From Amoebidium appalachense (lineage: Eukaryota; Ichthyosporea): 64,000 bases of DNA. A program made the position numbers and the translations under genes. The number at the start of each line of letters is the position of its first letter. Within the stretch, counting starts at the first letter, position 1. Location: contig CAVNZM010000009.1 of NCBI GenBank assembly GCA_963693365.1, forward strand, positions 1,240,001 through 1,304,000, given 5' to 3'. Below, in pieces: positions 1 to 21,807 of the stretch. The notes beneath the pieces were generated by a model. It was not told where the DNA came from. It ran no database searches and saw nothing but the letters and a program-made list of their open reading frames with translations.

Positions 1-382
1 GGGGGGTGGGGGGGGGGGGGGGTCCCTCTCCCACTTTTAAACTGAGCCCCTAGGCCTGTCTTCGATTATACCCCCCACTTCCTCCCCCGTGCCCAGACAC
101 ACATACACATACATACCCAGCGCCCCCTCCCCTTCCCCCACCGCCCCTCCCCCCGCCCACCCTCAACCAGCCGTGGAACACAAGAGGGGGAGGCATGAAG
201 TTTCTATTTTTTATTATTTTTTTGTTGTTCATTGGGGGGCGGGCCCGCGGGCCGGGGGGGGGGGGGGGAGGTTGGGAGGGGGGGGGGGGGGGGGGGGGGG
301 GGAGGGGGGGGGAGAAGAGGGGGGGAGGGGGGGGGGGGGGGGAACGGTTAAAGGTGAAACGTAACTTGTGGAACATGTATAT

Positions 383-466
<84 letters not shown>

Positions 467-495
467 GCCCATGTGTGGGGAGGGGGGTGCAGGGG

Positions 496-530
<35 letters not shown>

Positions 531-588
531 TACAGAACTCTGTCCCTGTACACATGTGAGTGCGTGTGTGTGTGTGTGTGTGACACTG

Positions 589-654
<66 letters not shown>

Positions 655-780
655 CTTACCTCCTCTGCTATTTCACAACAAGGCTTTCCCTTCCTCAATG
701 CGGCTCCCCCGCATCTCCCCCCCCCCCCCCCCCCCTGGGTACTACGTCAGCTAGCAATGATGCATGAGGCCGGGGGCAGA
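1..780. repeat. Low-complexity block: poly-G, (AT)n, (GT)n, poly-C
   Basis: Directly visible simple sequence: G-rich runs at 241-345 and 497-528, an AT dinucleotide tract at 384-463, a GT tract at 565-651 and a C-run near 717-735. The open frames across it encode poly-Gly/Pro, Ile-Tyr and His-Thr repeats and are not genes. Confidence 0.9.
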
Positions 781-2560
781 TGACATTTGCAATAGGCAGA
801 CTGCAATACTAGTGGTGCCATGGGGAGAAGCAGGGAAAAGCTACATGCAAGTTAGTCTGCTCGTTGGTCTGGTGCAAGCTTTTTAATCATTTGCACTGCT
901 CCAATGTATATGTCGCGGCACTGAATTTGTAAAAACACTAACGTTGGCCATCCCGGAGAAACTCAACGTTTTGCACGTTTTCCCGGTCAAAGTTGACGAG
1001 CTCAAATCCACACTGCAAGTTGCAGGGGTGTCAGTTGCATCAACTTTACATGGTTGACGGTCGTGAATTGTTTTTTTACAAGGCTTTGCATATGATTCAT
1101 ACTCACCGAGACGAGGAAACATACATACAGTAGTAAGCGTGACTGGAAGGGGGATGGGTGTGGATTTTTTTTGGTATAGCAATACAGAGTACAAATTTTG
1201 GAATCTCTCAATCCATCCCCTCCACCACCCCCCATAATGCCCTCCAGTCAATCATGTGACTTACTGCTCCACACTCCCCCCACATCCCAACATACGACAC
1301 TCCTCTTCTCCACGCTTTTTACACCACAACACAAAATACACATTTTTACCACATTTAACACAAGCACCCGCACGCATACACAAATCCCTAGTTCCGTATG
1401 TTTGCTCCACGTGCACAGGCTTGAAAGTTTGAGAACCGGTCTCTAGCCGATAGCATCAATGATTGGGTTTTCCTAGTGGTTAGTAGCCCAGTGGTCCATT
1501 CAATGGCGTGGTAAAAGGTTCCTGATGTTTCCTAGACGGTGGTGTCCTAGTGGGCCACATCCTTGGTACATGGTGCCGGAGCTGTGTGGGCCGTTGTATT
1601 GTGTTTCCCTTTGTTCCGTTTAGCCAAACTGGGCTCCTTTTCTGCCACCGTGACTCCACACCCACCTATCCACTTCCTATTACCCTGCACAACTGTATAC
1701 ACTTTACCAATGGCATCAGCGATTTCCTTCTTAACACAGGTGATTATCTCACGTCCCATTGAATCTTGTTTCCAATACCGGGACACAATCGTCACACACA
1801 TAATACCACCCTCCCAACCTGGTTACTTTAGTTTTTTTTGTTTGTTTTTTTTTCATTTTCAGTTATTTCATTTTATTTTTTTGGCCCCCTTGTAGTGGTC
1901 TGGTTTGTGTTTTCTCCGAGATTGATTTTCTGTAATGTGTGTGGTGCTACCGCTGTGGTCGTGTAGTACTATTAATAAGGGGTGTATTTCATTTGTATTA
2001 AGATGTACATAGCATGCCGCATGATGTGGAGCACATGTCGGGTTTCCAGATGGGCCGAAGAGAGCGGTTAAGTAAAGTGCAATAATGCCCAATCGTGAAG
2101 AACACATGTCTGGTATGCCGAAGTTCATTGCTGCTAGATGGCAAGTTGTTCCACTTGTCCGTTACTGTAGTGTTTTAGAAAAGTTACAAGCGAAAACTTG
2201 AAGTTGCACACTCTGTTACGATAAGTCCCGGAATAATTGTTGCGTGGGTGGAATGTCTCATGATTACTCACACATCCCATAGAAGGCCCTGCGAAACGAA
2301 TCCGGAGGAGCTGGAAAGAAAACTGTGAGAATTGATTTCGGACCTTTTTTTCTCTCCTTTTAAATTTTCTTTTCCCCCTTCAACTCCGACCTACACGCTC
2401 AGGCCGCAGTTGGAAGGCAGGAGTGGGTAGGTGGGTGGCAAATCATGGTGGATGTTGTGGCTGGTGCCGTGTCCGAAGTTGTTTGTGTGTGAGCGCACGC
2501 AAGGGTGGAGTGATGGTGTCTGTGGGTGTGTGTATGTATACGTATGTGTGTGTTTTTTTT
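781..2560. other. No recognisable gene
   Basis: Mixed-composition DNA without an open frame I can assign. A minus-strand frame at 883-1251 holds one stretch bounded by a plausible acceptor (after 1013) and donor (before 943). It does not join any neighbouring exon in phase, so I do not call it. Pyrimidine-rich sequence lies at 1240-1340 and 1800-1880. Confidence 0.5.
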
Positions 2561-2571
2561 TTGTTTTTGTT

Positions 2572-2611
<40 letters not shown>
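2561..2611. repeat. T(n)G(n) bipartite homopolymer
   Basis: A T-rich run passes directly into about 30 G. On the other strand this is C(n)A(n), the same arrangement found at 15021-15065, 38712-38768 and 62420-62486. Confidence 0.9.
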
Positions 2612-2612
<1 letters not shown>

Positions 2613-3400
2613 GGGAGGGATGTAGCGTAGTGTATGCATCACCCATTACATTAAAAAATTACTGGATTTTTTGCATTACGTATCATACGAAATGATCATA
2701 TTGATACCTGTTGTTTTGTACGGGTCTAAGGGAGCAGAGTGCACAGAGGCGTCATGCAGAGCACGACCAACACAATAAAGAGAGGGCAATCGAAGTTGTT
2801 CACGACACAAGACAGTTTGAAACAACAACTGACGTTTATTGCACTCTCGGGCCCTTTTGTTCTGGCTCATTCATCATCTCATCTCAACTAAAAGAAGGGA
2901 ACCAATCGGGTTCCTTCAAACGACAGGGCAATACATTCCAATCGAGAAAACGCCTTCTAACTTCCAACACTACAGAAGCTTAGAAACTCTACTTAAATAA
3001 ATTAAGTAAATCACACAACTTGTCACTATTAATCACATATATATTTACACTCGTCTTTATAAAGAAACTCATCTAAATACATATATTTCCTAATAGGCGA
3101 CACTCTCAGGTTGATGGCACATTACGGGAAACAGAATCAAACAGACCTAATGTGTCCAATCAAAAAACGTCTATTAATAGACAGGAATGCAACACCACGG
3201 TCTATATATCGGCTCACTCGCGTCTATTGGTGAGCCCTCCCAATTCGACCTAAAACCAAAGACAACAAAGCTAGCTAACCAATCACTCTACTCACAGTAA
3301 AACAGAGGAGAGCAAACACAAGTAAAACACAACATATCCTGACAAGCAAGGGAGCCAGGTGTGCACAGGTCTACAGTGCACACAGAAACAAGGGAGAGAG
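2612..3400. other. No recognisable gene
   Basis: AT-richer unique sequence. No open frame has recognisable content, and no repeat family from elsewhere in the window was recognised here. Confidence 0.5.
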
Positions 3401-4330
<930 letters not shown>

Positions 4331-5108
4331 AACGTAAGTATTAGAGTTTGAGTTTACCTAAGATCGGAAAAAAGACAAAACAAAAAGGCGTGACAAAAAT
4401 ACAAAAACTTGAAAACATAGTCCGATGGAAGAAGAAAGGTAAAAAAAAAAAAAAAAAAAAAAGGGGGGGGGAGGGGGGGGGGGGGGGGGGGGATGTGCTA
4501 GACGAATCCGTGAACTGTGCCCACCCGGGGGGTTCTCGTCTCTCCACAATAGCATGTGTTGCGACTTTCCAACCACTCATGCATTCATTGTTCGCAACCC
4601 ATTCCTTCTTATTTCAAAGCAAAAGGCGAGCCAACCTCTTTTGGCCAAGGACGAGCAGAAAACAGAAAACCCAAACACAAACAAGCAGAAGATACAATGA
4701 AAACCCAAGAAGTCAAGTAGAGCCGAAGTCAGGCTAGTACAGATCCTGCAAAGCTCCTCACCCACTAACTTAACCTATTTACAGAAGAGAAGGGAAGCGG
4801 GGAAATAGAGAGACAAAGAGGAGGGGGGGGGGGGGGGGGGGGGGGGGGAGACAAGAGAGTGAGAGAGAGAAAGAGAGAGAGAGAGAGCTTGGAGGGGGGG
4901 AGGGGGGGGGGTGCGCTTACAAACGGTGGTTAGGGCAGGAGTAGAGAGAGGAATGATGAACGGGTGGTGAGGCGGGAGAAATTATGTAGTTGGAAGGGAG
5001 AACTGAAGAAGTATTGTGAAGGGAGACAGGGGGAATCGGGATAGTAGGTGTTCGAAGCACACAAATATAGGGGATGCCTATGTTGCACATGTGTGTACAG
5101 AAACTTAC
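4331..5108. other. Intergenic, with A(n)G(n) and purine tracts
   Basis: An A22 run passes into G-rich sequence at 4440-4492, and purine-rich tracts lie at 4795-4910. I see no coding exon with support. Confidence 0.6.
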
Positions 5109-5190
5109 GTTGGCCATTCAGGCCTGTGTCCGCCAAAACCTGCAGATGTTCCGGAGTCGTGCTAAGTTCGAGCGTTTTCTTAGGCGCCAT
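5109..5190 (-). CDS. Possible first coding exon, unidentified
   Basis: On the minus strand an ATG (5190-5188) opens 27 codons that read [20 protein letters not shown] and on to a GTAAGT donor just below 5109. The peptide is not low complexity, but I found no phase-compatible second exon below it. The last bases of the exon and the donor (ATGGCCAACGT) recur at 941-951 and near 48150, so part of it may be a dispersed repeat rather than coding sequence. Confidence 0.22.
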
Positions 5191-5224
5191 TGCTCACTCA
5201 TATGTGTGCCACAGTACGTGTGCG

Positions 5225-5540
5225 GATCTGTATGTGCCTGCGTGTGTGTGTGTGTGCGTGCAGTATGTGCCTGCGTGTGTGTGTGTGTGCGTGCAGTATG
5301 TGCCTGCGTGTGTGTGTGTGTGCGTGCATGTGTGTACACGTCCGTGCGAGCGTACGTGCGTGTGTGCGTACGTGCGTGCGTGTGTGCGTGCGTGTATGTG
5401 CGTGCGTGTATGCGTGTGTGCGTGCGTGTGTGTGCGTGCGTGTGTACGTGTGTACGTGCGTGTATGTGTGTGCGTGCGTGTGTGCGTGCGTACGTGCGTG
5501 CGTGCGTGCGTGCGTGTGTGCGTGTGTGCCGGTGTGTGCC
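5225..5540. repeat. (GTGC/GTGT)n microsatellite
   Basis: Three near-perfect copies of a unit of about 31 bp with the core TATGTGCCTGCG lie at 5231-5325. They are followed by interrupted GTGC/GTGT repeats to about 5530. Confidence 0.9.
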
Positions 5541-5599
5541 ACCCAAGAGTGCCACCAACGTGACTGCAGTGCGTCCGTTTATGCCTCTACATCTTATGC

Positions 5600-5700
5600 C
5601 CGGACAATCGATTGTCGAATTGTTCGTTTGAACTGGTGATTTGGTCATTTGAACTTCCGGTGAATTGTTCATTTATTTGGTAATTTTGGTTATTAGGGGT
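5600..5700 (+). repeat. Degenerate ATTTGAAC-containing repeat, left block
   Basis: Short degenerate units of the kind GAATTGTTC...TTTGAAC...GGTCATTTGAAC. The same motifs resume at 6680-6870 on the other side of the LINE fragment, which suggests the LINE landed inside an older degenerate satellite. Confidence 0.5.
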
Positions 5701-5749
5701 TTACACACTTTTTATTGCGTGGACACTGCCGGAGGCCCAGCCACATTCG
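5697..5749 (+). repeat. Dispersed 53-bp repeat (copy 1 of 3)
   Basis: About 53 bp beginning GGGTTTACACACTTTTTATT and including GCCGGAGGCCCAGCCACATT. The same sequence occurs inverted at 46921-46973, and its first 29 bp occur inverted at 24366-24394. The element is unidentified. Read on the other strand it contains AATAAA. Confidence 0.75.
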
Positions 5750-5853
5750 ACGGCCTACTGCGTTTTCCAGCACAGCCAATCAAATGCAGCCAGTGACATA
5801 TGTACATGCTAGGCAACAATGAGCGCCATGGTAGTATCTGACACCCCTACATA

Positions 5854-6721
5854 TTATGGGTAAGCAGATGCTAGCATCGGTAGCTCCGAAAGAAAGTTAA
5901 GGCACCGGATAACAATATCATACTGTGCAGCATTAATAAGGTGATCTAGGATAGTCATCTTAAAACGGATATATTGAGGAAGAGAGGAAGAAAAGAGAAT
6001 AAAACCGCCAATAACCTCCGGTTCTAATACATTAGCTAACAGGTTGCATTTATTGATAGATATGCAGCCGCGAGTAAACCGCCCCCCACACATATTACAC
6101 ATACGAGCAGGAGACACCAGAAACCGATTACTACCGCCAAGCCATAATCATCTTTGCGTTTTTACACCACACCACATTACGAATAAACGAATCTATGTAT
6201 GAACGAGACTCTCTAACCGTATCCGCCATATAGGCTACTAGTAGTTGGTGTTTTTGCGGTCCTAACACCGGAAGGGACTCAACACGTAGAGTAAAAAGAT
6301 ATCTATCAGCCATAGACTTGAAACTATTCATATTCACACTATGATCTAGCCGTACCTCCGGGGGGGTCGCCAGCCATTCCACATCATAGGGCTCGGCAAT
6401 GGGCAGAGACGATGGGGAAGGGAAGAGGTAGAGGGGCGAATCCGGCGGGGATGCGTGTAGCCGGAAGAGCGGGTGGTCCGGGGCACAAGCGGACAGGCGG
6501 GTGATGTGCTCGTGAAATTTAAGGGCTAATTCGTGTACGCGTTGTGATGGTGGTGTGAGTGCGTAGAGAGAATCAAAAAGGCGTCTAGGGATAGGTGTGG
6601 AAAGACCAGTGAGAAACATACAACAAGTTGTGTAATGGAAATCATCTATTGATTTGAGGACATTAGTAACAGTATTATAATGAATTGTCGAATTGTACTT
6701 TTGAAATGGTAATTTGGCCAT
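5854..6721 (-). pseudogene. LINE ORF2 C-terminal fragment with frameshift
   Basis: The minus strand encodes about 196 residues (6721-6131) and then, in another frame, about 87 residues (6117-5854) containing a CNMCGG...CISINKCNLL zinc-knuckle-like motif. The same architecture, a hydrophobic helical region followed by C-x2-C-x6-8-H/C-x3-C, closes the LINE at 21.9-23.5 kb and the fragment at 57.5-57.8 kb. The reverse transcriptase domain is missing, so the copy is 5'-truncated. The frame change between the two blocks and the lack of an A-tail mark it as dead. Confidence 0.65.
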
Positions 6722-6870
6722 TTATAACGGTGAAATATGAATTGTCCAAATTGTTCTTTAAAAGTGAAGATTTGGTTATTTGAAAGGGTATATTTTGGTC
6801 ATTAGATAGGGTGTCGAATTATTCATTTGAACAGGTAGTTTGTCATTTGAACATTTGAACCGGTGAGTAA
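6680..6870 (+). repeat. Degenerate ATTTGAAC-containing repeat, right block
   Basis: Repeats of GAATTGTC, TTTGAAA/C, GGTNATTTG and GTCATTTGAAC match the block at 5600-5700, which lies on the other side of the LINE fragment. Confidence 0.5.
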
Positions 6871-7167
6871 GGGGAATGTGCAGTGCAGTAAATGAATCTC
6901 TACATTGACGGATTTGTCGACATCGATCGCGAATCGCATATTGTTCGATAGGATACACAATCGCAATTATTACAAAGCTGCGATCGTTTTTTGAATATCT
7001 AACAAATGTATTCAACGACCTATTGATATACCGAATTCGGCATTCGGACCATTGATTTGCTCACTTCAGGCTTGGATATCATGCTGTACCGTACACATGT
7101 CTGGTTCTGGCCATGGGACCGTGTTATGTTCATGATTCATTTCCAAATTGCATAATTGAACTGAATA

Positions 7168-7425
7168 ATGCAGGTTGATAATCAGGCCGTGCACGTGACC
7201 ACGTTCTCGGCGACCCTGTACGGTATCGATCCGGCCCGAGCATACATCATCATGATGATATGTCTGTGCCACCCCGATCAACGCGTACGGGATGAATATG
7301 TTTGCGTGAAAAATGATACACGGTCATACATGCCGCCGCAGGGGTGGGAAAAGTCAGTGACCCCCCAGCAGTATGTAGCAGCTCGGTCTGGTCACTATAT
7401 TATGCACTTGCGCATGCTACACTAA
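7168..7425 (+). CDS. Unidentified 85-codon open frame
   Basis: An ATG-initiated frame of mixed composition that includes the segment PARAYIIMMICLCHPDQRVR. An acceptor-like GCAG lies right at its start (7171-7174), so it may be an internal exon or a mobile-element remnant rather than a complete gene. I recognise no family and no partner exon. Confidence 0.22.
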   Translation: MQVDNQAVHVTTFSATLYGIDPARAYIIMMICLCHPDQRVRDEYVCVKNDTRSYMPPQGWEKSVTPQQYVAARSGHYIMHLRMLH

Positions 7426-7762
7426 AATATGGCTGGCACGTCTGCGCGCAAGCTTTCGAAATCTTTCAAAGTCATGTCATGACAGGCCTGAGAGTCTTCC
7501 AAGCCACTAATATGGTTTTTATGATGATTAAACTAAGTATACATGGACCAGATACATGGAACACAGTAGACACCAAGTTTGTGCGCATCGTTCGATTCGT
7601 TGTGCTGTTACATGTGCATGCACGTACGCATACAGTGTCCGTCCGCGTGCAAGATTGTCCGCCAACAAGATTCCGTCGACGCCGATTTTGCCAAAAAAAA
7701 TTTTCTTTTGACTGTTTTTTCTTTTTAAGATTACGCCGACGGGCCTGTTTTCAGAACAATCT

Positions 7763-7941
7763 TTCGATCTCTTAGCTGTCACGTCAACTTTTTTTCCCGA
7801 TTCTTCACCATGGCAGGTATATAAAGGAAGTTCTTCTTTTTGTGGACTTCACCTTCACTTCGATCTCTTAGCTGTCACGTCAACTTTTTTTCCCGATTCT
7901 TCACCATGGCAGGTATATAAAGGAAGTTCTTCTTTTTGTGG
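7763..7941 (+). promoter_or_regulatory. Tandemly duplicated 83-bp TATA-bearing unit
   Basis: Two essentially identical 83-bp units (7763-7845 and 7859-7941, period 96) each contain GGTATATAAAGGAAG, a strong TATA-box match. They sit at the left edge of the repeat element below. Tandem 5' units with promoter activity are known in some LINEs (for example mouse L1 monomers), so I infer this is the element's promoter. Confidence 0.6.
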
Positions 7942-8730
7942 TTGGAGGGAGTCCCACTCAGGGGAACGTAACTGCAGCGTGTGTGTGGTGTGGCCTGGTG
8001 TATTCCTATTGCTGTGAGAGTGTGGGGGCATCTCCCTTTTGCGGAGTTTCTCGCTTGAGAAGTGGTTTCTTCAACGCCTGGTGGTCCACTGCAACCTATG
8101 GTAACTTCTACACGCTGTCTACGCTTCTACGCGACCTATTGGCGGTGGGCTGCTGCAACTTCTTCAGCTACTTCTGCGCTGCGTGAGTGGAGGGGCGGCT
8201 ACTTGGTCGTCGGGGAGCTTTCCAAGTGACTGCCAGTCCTTAGCCTCCAGTCGAATGACAATGACCGGGTTTGCTTGCAATCATTCTGTAATTGTGTTTT
8301 TCTGTGTGTCCTGCCACAACTAGGCCACCTTATCAGAGAGCTAGATGCAGTTTATCCGGGTTATCTAGGGGCCGGGCCCGTTGAGATTGTTTTTTAGCTC
8401 AGATTTGGTCTGCATTGCTCTTTTAGAGGCTGACTTGCTTGCTGTGCCTCAATAGGTTTTGAGGGGGGCCTGTTGGGAAGGATCAGTAATGATCTCTTCT
8501 TGCGGAGTGTGGTCTGGTCAACATCGATGCATATGACTAGTTGGAGAAAACTAGTTTCACGCATACACGTACACTTAAGGTTTTGCCCGCTGGTGTCCTT
8601 TGTCACTTGTCGCTTTATTTTTATTTCGTAGCTTTGGCTTTTTTCAGTTTTATTGGTGGTTATGTAGCCTGTGGCTGCACGTTGCCTTCATCAACGGATC
8701 AATAAACCCGAGTCAAAAGAAAAAAAAATT
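7942..8730 (+). mobile_element. Retroelement body, probably non-autonomous LINE relative (copy 1)
   Basis: The 7942-8545 part recurs at 56457-57080, and the 8525-8730 part recurs at 17981-18183. The 3' end reads AATAAACCCGAGTCAAAAGAAAAAAAA, close to the 3' end of the LINE at 57.9 kb (AATAAATCCAGTCAAAAGAAAAA). The open frame at 7938-8186 is shared by both copies, but the differences I can see are mostly amino-acid-changing, so it is probably not under coding selection. I infer a non-autonomous element that borrows a LINE 3' end. Confidence 0.6.
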
Positions 8731-8859
8731 TTCATTTGGGGTGCAGGTTGTCAGACTCAATCCACGACATAAACTCCCCTAAAACTTGTAATTTCAGCAT
8801 TTCACTCAATATTTATGGCTATTTCCCATTTCCAGTTGCACCAGCGGGTTCGGCTCAGC

Positions 8860-8871
8860 TGCCTTTTTTTT

Positions 8872-8902
<31 letters not shown>

Positions 8903-8915
8903 GGCGGCCTTTCTC

Positions 8916-8953
<38 letters not shown>

Positions 8954-8974
8954 CCCCCCCCCCCCCCCCCCCCC

Positions 8975-9050
<76 letters not shown>

Positions 9051-9279
9051 CCCTCCCCCCCTCCCCCCAACCTCCTTCCCTCTCTCTCTCTCCCCCCCCC
9101 CCCCCTCCCCCCCCCCCCCCCCCCCCCCCCCACTCTCCAAAGAGGGCACACACACAAACGTGCACCACACAGCGAAACGGTCTCTATGTAGCCACTGCTA
9201 GCTTGAACCACCAGCATCTTATAAAATATAATTACCACGCGTTATCAACTTGATGCACACACCAACTTGCAATGGTCCC

Positions 9280-9331
<52 letters not shown>

Positions 9332-9335
9332 CCCC
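8860..9335. repeat. T(n)G(n), (CT)n and poly-C tracts
   Basis: T19 passes into G-rich sequence at 8863-8904. (CT)n with C-runs follows to about 9131, and an uninterrupted C-run of about 45 lies at 9284-9329. Frames across it are Ser-Leu, Pro or Arg-Glu repeats. Confidence 0.95.
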
Positions 9336-9384
9336 CGACGGGCTAAGATTATGAGGACAGCCAAAACCTGACTTTCTAATTGAA

Positions 9385-9440
9385 AAATAAGATTCCGTCC
9401 CCACCCCCCAAAAGTGCGGAATCTTCCGCGCGGACGCAAA
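9385..9440. repeat. Small foldback repeat with AAGATTCCG arms
   Basis: AAGATTCCG at 9387-9395 is matched in inverted form by CGGAATCTT about 25 bp on. Similar CCGCCAA(T/C)AAGATTYCG arms occur at 7657, 21657 and 23560, which suggests a miniature inverted-repeat family. Confidence 0.45.
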
Positions 9441-10977
9441 CTGTATGACAGCGATCGTGATCGATCAATCTTCGGAAGCGCGGACGTGTGCCGCGGATCA
9501 TCAAACATTGCAGTGCATTTGGTTTAAGCATGTTTCTGTCCCAGATATAGAAAATCCCTTCTATACTCCAATAGTATTTGTACATGCAGCAGATACATGG
9601 TTGCCATTCCGTTAGTTGTGAACGGTTGGCTTGAGAGCTTGCACACCGTCATGGCCGTCTCCCGGTAGTGCCAGGCAGCCAGGCACCCCAGATCCCGGTT
9701 ACCGGCTGACAAAATGCGGCCAATCAGGAAAAAGATCGGCTCCAAATACGGGTCTGTAGATCCCGTTTGACGATTGGACAGTTATGAAAATATAAATCAA
9801 GCTTTCGCGTATTGGTTTAAACGGTACCACTGCGTCCATTTGATTGGCTATTGAATTTCGAGCCTATGTAAACAAACAAACGCGCGCTGTCCGGACGGCC
9901 CACTACTCAGTCCACTGGGTACAAAGGTAGATTCCTTCATGCAAGTGTCTGCCCCTTCATTGAAACCCTAATATCCTTTTCGTGCCCTTTCCCAATTATC
10001 AGGTAATAAAAGTGCTGGTATAGCGAAGCAACGCGTTACTCTGAGCATTTTTGCGGTAACTAATATTACATAGCTGTTACAGAGCTCCTTCAACTTTCGA
10101 ATTCACTTCAGGCCGGATTCAGTACGCATCCACGTAACGGCGCAGTTTTTGATTGATAGCTGGCACGGCGTATATCGTGACTCTGGATCTTGAAGCAACC
10201 AATTTAGCTCATTGGCGTAACGCACCTTTTACAGTTCATGAATATATCCCGTAACGTCGTTTTCTACATGTGTATTTGTTAGGTGGAAGTACTGTTGACC
10301 TTGGTGCCGCTCTCTCCCCCCACATACATAGCCCAATTAAGTCTTTCGGCCTTGTTTCAAATCATGCATTGCCTTAGTCCGCGGTACACACGTGCCAACA
10401 CTGTACCAGTAGCATGGGTACTGTATCAGAATCACTTGCCAACCCTCTAAGACCGCAAGAGGCTTTTTGACTTTTTTGACGCCACGGTGCACGCAACCTC
10501 AGAATTGTACTTCTTGTGCAAAAGTGCGTGCACGCACTGCTCACAAGTCACATGCTTGCAAAAGGAGAATTTATTGGATAACCAGTGCTGATATTGATTA
10601 TATCAATTTATGCCAATCATAGCGATAAATTCCAACACCAACCATGGCTCTTGGTATGTGTGGGTATTGTAGCAGCTGCAGCAGTGGTTGTCTTGCCCAC
10701 TTACAAAACCCTCAACAGCTCATTTCGTTCACTTTCGTCCTTGCTGGATGTCTCGTTCACATACTGTGTAGTTTTTCTGGCAGACATGTAGAAATACTTA
10801 TGCTGGCACGTTTTACGACCACTATAGCTAATGATCAGACCACATTCACACCTACGGCAAATACTAGGTTAACATATGTGTTAGTTAGAAGGTAACTGAT
10901 TTCAATGCAAGTTAAACTCAACATACTAATACATAAACTACCCGGCCCTTTATGGGGCCTTACTGAAAGCTTCGAAA
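9441..10977. other. Upstream region of the receptor gene
   Basis: Mixed-composition sequence without a supported gene. A minus-strand frame at 9376-9745 (73 codons of mixed composition, segment RETAMTVCKLSSQPFTTNG) has no splice partner. The 26-bp stretch GGTGGAAGTACTGTTGRCCTTGGTG at 10280-10305 recurs near 54859. I found no clear TATA box close to the receptor start at 10978. Confidence 0.5.
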
Positions 10978-21335
<10,358 letters not shown>

Positions 21336-21656
21336 GCAGTGGGCTGGATAGACTTGGTGAAAGTCACTGGGTAAATCTGTTCGTTGTGGATTATCTGATC
21401 ATCATAGTGGATGAATACATATTCCTGGATCAGGCCGGATATGTATAATCCTTAAGTTAGGTTACTACGGTCTTTTTCGAGTTTTTATCGATGTTTAATA
21501 TTAGTTCAAATTGCTCAGCGACTGACCCAAAACAGTATAAAAGGACATGAATCTCAAGTGTTCCATTTGGGCCAGGCTTGATTTAACAGATGCCTGATAA
21601 TCACTGCTTACAAATGTGGAACCTCAGATACAGATACCATCTGCGAATAACAGCCC
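21336..21656. other. 3' flank of the receptor gene
   Basis: AT-rich sequence containing the receptor 3' untranslated region. I see no canonical AATAAA within 200 bp of the stop and no other gene. Confidence 0.5.
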
Positions 21657-21743
21657 CCGCCAATAAGATTTCGCCCCCGGCAAAATCGGTTTTTTTTTTA
21701 GATTCTGCCCCCCGGCAAGTTTTCGGGGTGATCTTATTGGTGG
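21657..21743. repeat. Foldback (MITE-like) repeat, 87 bp
   Basis: CCGCCAATAAGAT at 21657-21669 is repeated in inverted form as ATCTTATTGGTGG at 21731-21743 (12 of 13 bases). The inside is also partly palindromic. A related half-unit, CCGCCAATAAGAGTCTG, follows at 21775. It is too short to encode a transposase. Confidence 0.6.
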
Positions 21744-21807
21744 ACGGATGAGTAAATCATACTGGATGATCCCCCGCCAATAAGAGTCTGTCCCCGACCC
21801 TCCAAAA

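Noticed and set aside
943-1012. Minus-strand exon-like segment ending at a GTTAGT donor, similar at its end to 5109-5190
   Set aside because: Phase does not join to the 5109-5190 candidate (a stop arises), and the shared ATGGCCAACGT also occurs near 48150, so it looks like a dispersed repeat.
7938-8186. Cys/Trp-rich frame shared by 7938-8186 and 56460-56701
   Set aside because: Conserved only because both are copies of one repeat; visible differences mostly change amino acids.
10585-10791. Hydrophobic frame as a possible signal-peptide exon of the receptor
   Set aside because: It starts with CTG rather than ATG; the exon at 10978-11130 has an ATG, a signal peptide, a GTATGT donor and the right phase.
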